A program made the translations under genes and the position numbers. The notes beneath the pieces are model-generated. The model did no database searches. It saw only the letters and a program-made list of their open reading frames with translations, and was not told where the DNA came from. Shown here in pieces: positions 61,734-64,000 of a DNA stretch of 64,000 bases. The stretch comes from Geodermatophilus pulveris (GTDB lineage Bacteria; Actinomycetota; Actinomycetes; Mycobacteriales; Geodermatophilaceae), in assembly GCF_900188375.1 (NCBI RefSeq), contig NZ_FZOO01000002.1:600083-664082 (forward strand). The letters run 5' to 3'. Within the stretch, counting starts at the first letter, position 1. Each line of letters starts with the position of its first letter.

Positions 61734-61835
61734 GTCGGACGGGTCTCCTCGGGTCACGGTGGCGCGGGTCTGGATGCGCGACCAGTGTCCAGCGTCGGTG
61801 TCGACGACATCGACGACCCCGGCGGGAGGGCTGTG

Positions 61836-61879
61836 TCACACCCCAGGTCACACCCCAGGTCACACCCCAGGTCGCACCT
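61836..61879. repeat. 12-bp tandem repeat between the serA-like and fahA genes
   Basis: TCACACCCCAGG occurs three times in a row (61836, 61848, 61860), with a degenerate fourth copy (TCGCACCTCAGC) that runs into the fahA stop codon. On the minus strand it directly follows the fahA coding sequence. Confidence 0.9.
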
Positions 61880-63072
61880 CAGCGGGCCGGCTCCACGCGG
61901 CCGGTGACCTCCCCCAGCGAGATCCGGCCGCCGCCGGTTCCCGGAGCGGTGGCGGTGAGGGTGACGACGTCGCCGTCCTCGAGGAACGTGCGGCTGGTGC
62001 CGTCAGCGAGGCTCAGCGGCTCCTGCCCGCCCCAGGAGAGCTCGACGAGCGAGCCCCGCTGGTCGGCCTCCGCGCCGGAGACGGTGCCGGAGGCGAACAG
62101 GTCGCCGGTGCGCAGGCCGGCGCCGTTGACGGTCATGTGCGCCAGCTGCTGGGCCGGGGTCCAGTACATCCCCGCGAACGGCGGGCAGCTGACCAGCTGG
62201 CCGCCGAGGCGGACCTCGATGGCGATGTCCAGCCCCCAGGGCCCGGTGCCGGTGTCGTCGAGGTAGGGCAGCAGCGGGACGTCGCGGGCCGGGGGCTGCA
62301 CCCGCGCGGCCTCCAGCGCGGCCAGCGGCACGACCCATGGGGAGACCGAGGTGAGGAAGGACTTGCCGAGGAAGGGGCCCAGCGGCACGTACTCCCAGGC
62401 CTGCAGGTCGCGGGCGGACCAGTCGTTGACCAGGCACACGCCGAACACGTGCCGCTCGAAGGCACCCAGCGGCACCGGGGTGCCGAGCTCCGACGGCGCG
62501 CCGACGACGAAGCCGACCTCGGCCTCGATGTCCAGCCGCTGCGACGGGCCGAACGTCGGCGCCTCCTCGGTGGGCGCCTTGCGCTGACCGCACGGGCGGA
62601 CGACCGGGGTGCCGGAGACCTGCACGGTGCCCGCGCGGCCGTGGTAGCCGATCGGCAGGTGCCTCCAGTTCGGCGTCAGCGGCTCGGAGTCCGGGCGGAA
62701 CATGCGGCCGAGGTTCTCCGCGTGGTGCCGGGAGCTGTAGAAGTCCACGTAGTCGGCGACCAAGACCGGCAGGTGCATGGTCACCTCCGACCGCGGCACC
62801 AGGTGCGGCTGGACCCTCGCCTGGTGCGCCGCGTCGGTGAGCCAGGTGGTCAGGTCCCTCCGCAGGGCCTGCCACGCCTCCGGGCCCCGGACCATGAAGC
62901 CGTTGAGCGAGCCCGTCGCGTGGACGTCGTCGCCGGTGACCGCATGCAGGTCGAGGACGAGGTCACCGATCGCGACGCCGGTGCGCGGCGACGTGCCACG
63001 GGTGGAGAAGACGCCGTAGGGCAGGTTGTCCGGCCCGAAGCCGGTGCCGTCCGGGAGGTCCAGCCAGGTCAT
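61879..63072 (-). CDS. fahA: Fumarylacetoacetase
   Basis: Last step of the homogentisate pathway: hydrolyses fumarylacetoacetate to fumarate and acetoacetate. 397 residues. N-terminal domain with LPYGVFSTRG near 18. Catalytic C-terminal beta-roll with VDFYSSRHHAENLGRMFRP near 110 (His/Arg), RLDIEAEVGFVVG near 185 (metal Glu), LVNDWSARDLQAWEYVPLGPFLGKSF in two parts near 225, and an ASGTVSG motif near 338. ATG 63072 overlaps the upstream gene stop (ATGA). In an operon with the unknown gene and hmgA. Confidence 0.95.
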   Translation of the reverse strand: MTWLDLPDGTGFGPDNLPYGVFSTRGTSPRTGVAIGDLVLDLHAVTGDDVHATGSLNGFMVRGPEAWQALRRDLTTWLTDAAHQARVQPHLVPRSEVTMHLPVLVADYVDFYSSRHHAENLGRMFRPDSEPLTPNWRHLPIGYHGRAGTVQVSGTPVVRPCGQRKAPTEEAPTFGPSQRLDIEAEVGFVVGAPSELGTPVPLGAFERHVFGVCLVNDWSARDLQAWEYVPLGPFLGKSFLTSVSPWVVPLAALEAARVQPPARDVPLLPYLDDTGTGPWGLDIAIEVRLGGQLVSCPPFAGMYWTPAQQLAHMTVNGAGLRTGDLFASGTVSGAEADQRGSLVELSWGGQEPLSLADGTSRTFLEDGDVVTLTATAPGTGGGRISLGEVTGRVEPAR

Positions 63073-63899
63073 GCGGGGGTCCGGTCCGGGAAGGGCAGCA
63101 GGCCCGAGCGCACGAGGTCCTCGACCGGCTCGAGGACGCTGCAGGTGCCGAAGGAGGTGAAGACCGCGCGGGCGCAGGCGACGCGGTCAGGCGACCATCC
63201 GCCGGCGAGCGTCCCCGCGTCGTCCTCGCGCAGCCACCGCTCGGCGGCCGTGGCCGGCTCGCCGGCGGCGAGCGCGGCGCACGCGGCGAGCACGTTGAGG
63301 AAGCCGTGGTGCTCGAGACCCGTCGCGGGGTCGGTGTGCCGGACGGCGCCGTGCAGCCCGGCGGTGCACTTGACCGCCACGCCCCGTGCGACGCACGCGG
63401 ACAGGGTGGCGGCGAGCTCCTCCGGGGAGGGGAAGAGGTGGGCCCGCAACCCGCCGGTGCGCAGCTTGGCGCGGTACCGGGTACCGGCCAGGACGTCGAG
63501 CACCTCGTCCCGCGCCGCCGAGCGGGGGATCTCGACCGCCGCCGGCACGGACGCGGGGAGCACCTCGTCGAGCGCGCGCACGGCCCCGTGCGCAGCCGGG
63601 GCGTCGGCGACGACCGGTGTCTCGACCGCGGTCAGGGTGAGCCCCGGAGAGGCGGCGACCCGGGCGGCGGCGGGTGGCAGGTCGCCGGCCGCCGCGATCA
63701 CCGAGACGCCGAGCGGCTCGCCGTCGCCCACGTGGGCGACCAGCTCGCCGAGCCGCGCGGCCGGCACCACGAACGGCCCGACCAGCTCGCCCAGCCGCGC
63801 GCGCAGCTCCCGGTGCGCGGGCACGGCGGCAGCCATCGGCACGTTCCCGGGCGGGAACAGCGCCGCGTCGTCGAACAGCCCGTCGACGAGCGTGGTCAC
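63069..63899 (-). CDS. Conserved-looking protein in the homogentisate operon, unknown function
   Basis: 276 residues from GTG 63899, overlapping hmgA and fahA by four bases on each side. I do not recognise the family. Notable blocks: DDAALFPPGNVPM near 10, YRAKLRTGGLRAHLFPSPEEL near 143, VAVKCTAGLHGAVRHTD near 172 with clustered Lys, Cys and His, and LEHHGFLNVLAA near 195. No signal peptide or membrane helix. Position between the homogentisate dioxygenase and fumarylacetoacetase genes places it in the same catabolic unit, where the maleylacetoacetate isomerase step would be expected; that assignment is a guess. Confidence 0.75.
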   Translation of the reverse strand: MTTLVDGLFDDAALFPPGNVPMAAAVPAHRELRARLGELVGPFVVPAARLGELVAHVGDGEPLGVSVIAAAGDLPPAAARVAASPGLTLTAVETPVVADAPAAHGAVRALDEVLPASVPAAVEIPRSAARDEVLDVLAGTRYRAKLRTGGLRAHLFPSPEELAATLSACVARGVAVKCTAGLHGAVRHTDPATGLEHHGFLNVLAACAALAAGEPATAAERWLREDDAGTLAGGWSPDRVACARAVFTSFGTCSVLEPVEDLVRSGLLPFPDRTPA

Positions 63900-64000
63900 G
63901 CCGACGGTCCCCGGCCGGACCAGGTCCAGGCGTACCTGCCGTCGTCGGCGGCGAGGCCGGCCTCGCCGAGGTCGAGGGGGCGGAAGGTGTCGACCATGAC
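63896..64000 (-). CDS. hmgA: Homogentisate 1,2-dioxygenase, C-terminal fragment
   Basis: Last 34 codons of a gene that enters from the right edge, stop TGA at 63898-63896. The readable end is MVDTFRPLDLGEAG...DDGRYAWTWSGRG, which resembles the C-terminus of homogentisate dioxygenase; the active-site residues lie outside the window. The stop overlaps the GTG of the next gene, and fahA follows, which strongly supports the call. Confidence 0.75.
   Translation of the reverse strand, partial: VMVDTFRPLDLGEAGLAADDGRYAWTWSGRGPSA

Overview
The window reads as the chromosome of a high-GC (roughly 73-75 %) Gram-positive actinobacterium. Marker genes that point to Actinobacteria include rbpA, opcA, whiA, a catalytic Rpf protein under a c-di-AMP riboswitch, the ctaB / tkt-tal-zwf-opcA-pgl arrangement, and the uvrC-rapZ-yvcK-whiA-gap-pgk-tpiA-secG order. 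Overall flavour and gene order resemble Geodermatophilaceae (Blastococcus, Geodermatophilus, Modestobacter), but that is recall rather than a computed placement. I see no rRNA, tRNA, CRISPR array, integrase, transposase or phage gene. This is ordinary chromosomal backbone with small accessory pockets.

Layout. 1-1.2 kb: tail of heme A synthase (ctaA) and convergent ctaB. 1.6-8.4 kb: pentose-phosphate operon tkt-tal-zwf-opcA-pgl, then a PIG-L deacetylase. 9.4-20.7 kb (minus): uvrC, rapZ, yvcK, whiA, gap, pgk, tpiA, an oligopeptide-type binding lipoprotein, secG and rbpA. A compound tandem repeat separates uvrC from rapZ. 20.7-27.6 kb: saccharopine-dehydrogenase-like reductase, small membrane protein, uvrA, amidase, and a metallo-beta-lactamase-fold hydrolase. 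27.6-36.9 kb (minus): CPBP membrane protein, sugar-epimerase-like protein, secreted M28 aminopeptidase, a four-gene catabolic operon (alpha-hydroxyacid oxidase, acetamidase/formamidase, SDR, small acidic protein), and an S9-family protein lacking two catalytic residues. 36.9-39.7 kb: two tandem TerC genes, each behind its own yybP-ykoY manganese riboswitch. 39.9-42 kb: uvrB.

42.4-53.6 kb: glgX/treX-treY, a ydaO (c-di-AMP) riboswitch with an Rpf-LysM protein, a MacAB-like adaptor/ATPase/permease operon, treZ and a RibD-C reductase. 53.6-59.1 kb: a PIN/Phd toxin-antitoxin pair, ATP-dependent DNA ligase (LigC-like), an S33 lipoprotein hydrolase, a LigD-type polymerase, and a Phd/RelE toxin-antitoxin pair, so two NHEJ-type enzymes are bracketed by TA modules. 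59.4-64 kb: tartrate dehydrogenase, a SerA-like ACT-domain dehydrogenase, and the homogentisate operon hmgA (partial)-unknown-fahA.

How it works together: the first 15 kb is central carbon metabolism (pentose phosphate and lower glycolysis). The uvrA, uvrB and uvrC genes of nucleotide excision repair are all here but dispersed. Trehalose/glycogen turnover is represented by glgX, treY and treZ. Recurrent themes are short direct repeats at gene boundaries (uvrC/rapZ, S9 start, treY start, fahA 3' end, RibD-C N-terminus) and a dispersed approximately 50-60 bp hairpin element seen four times.
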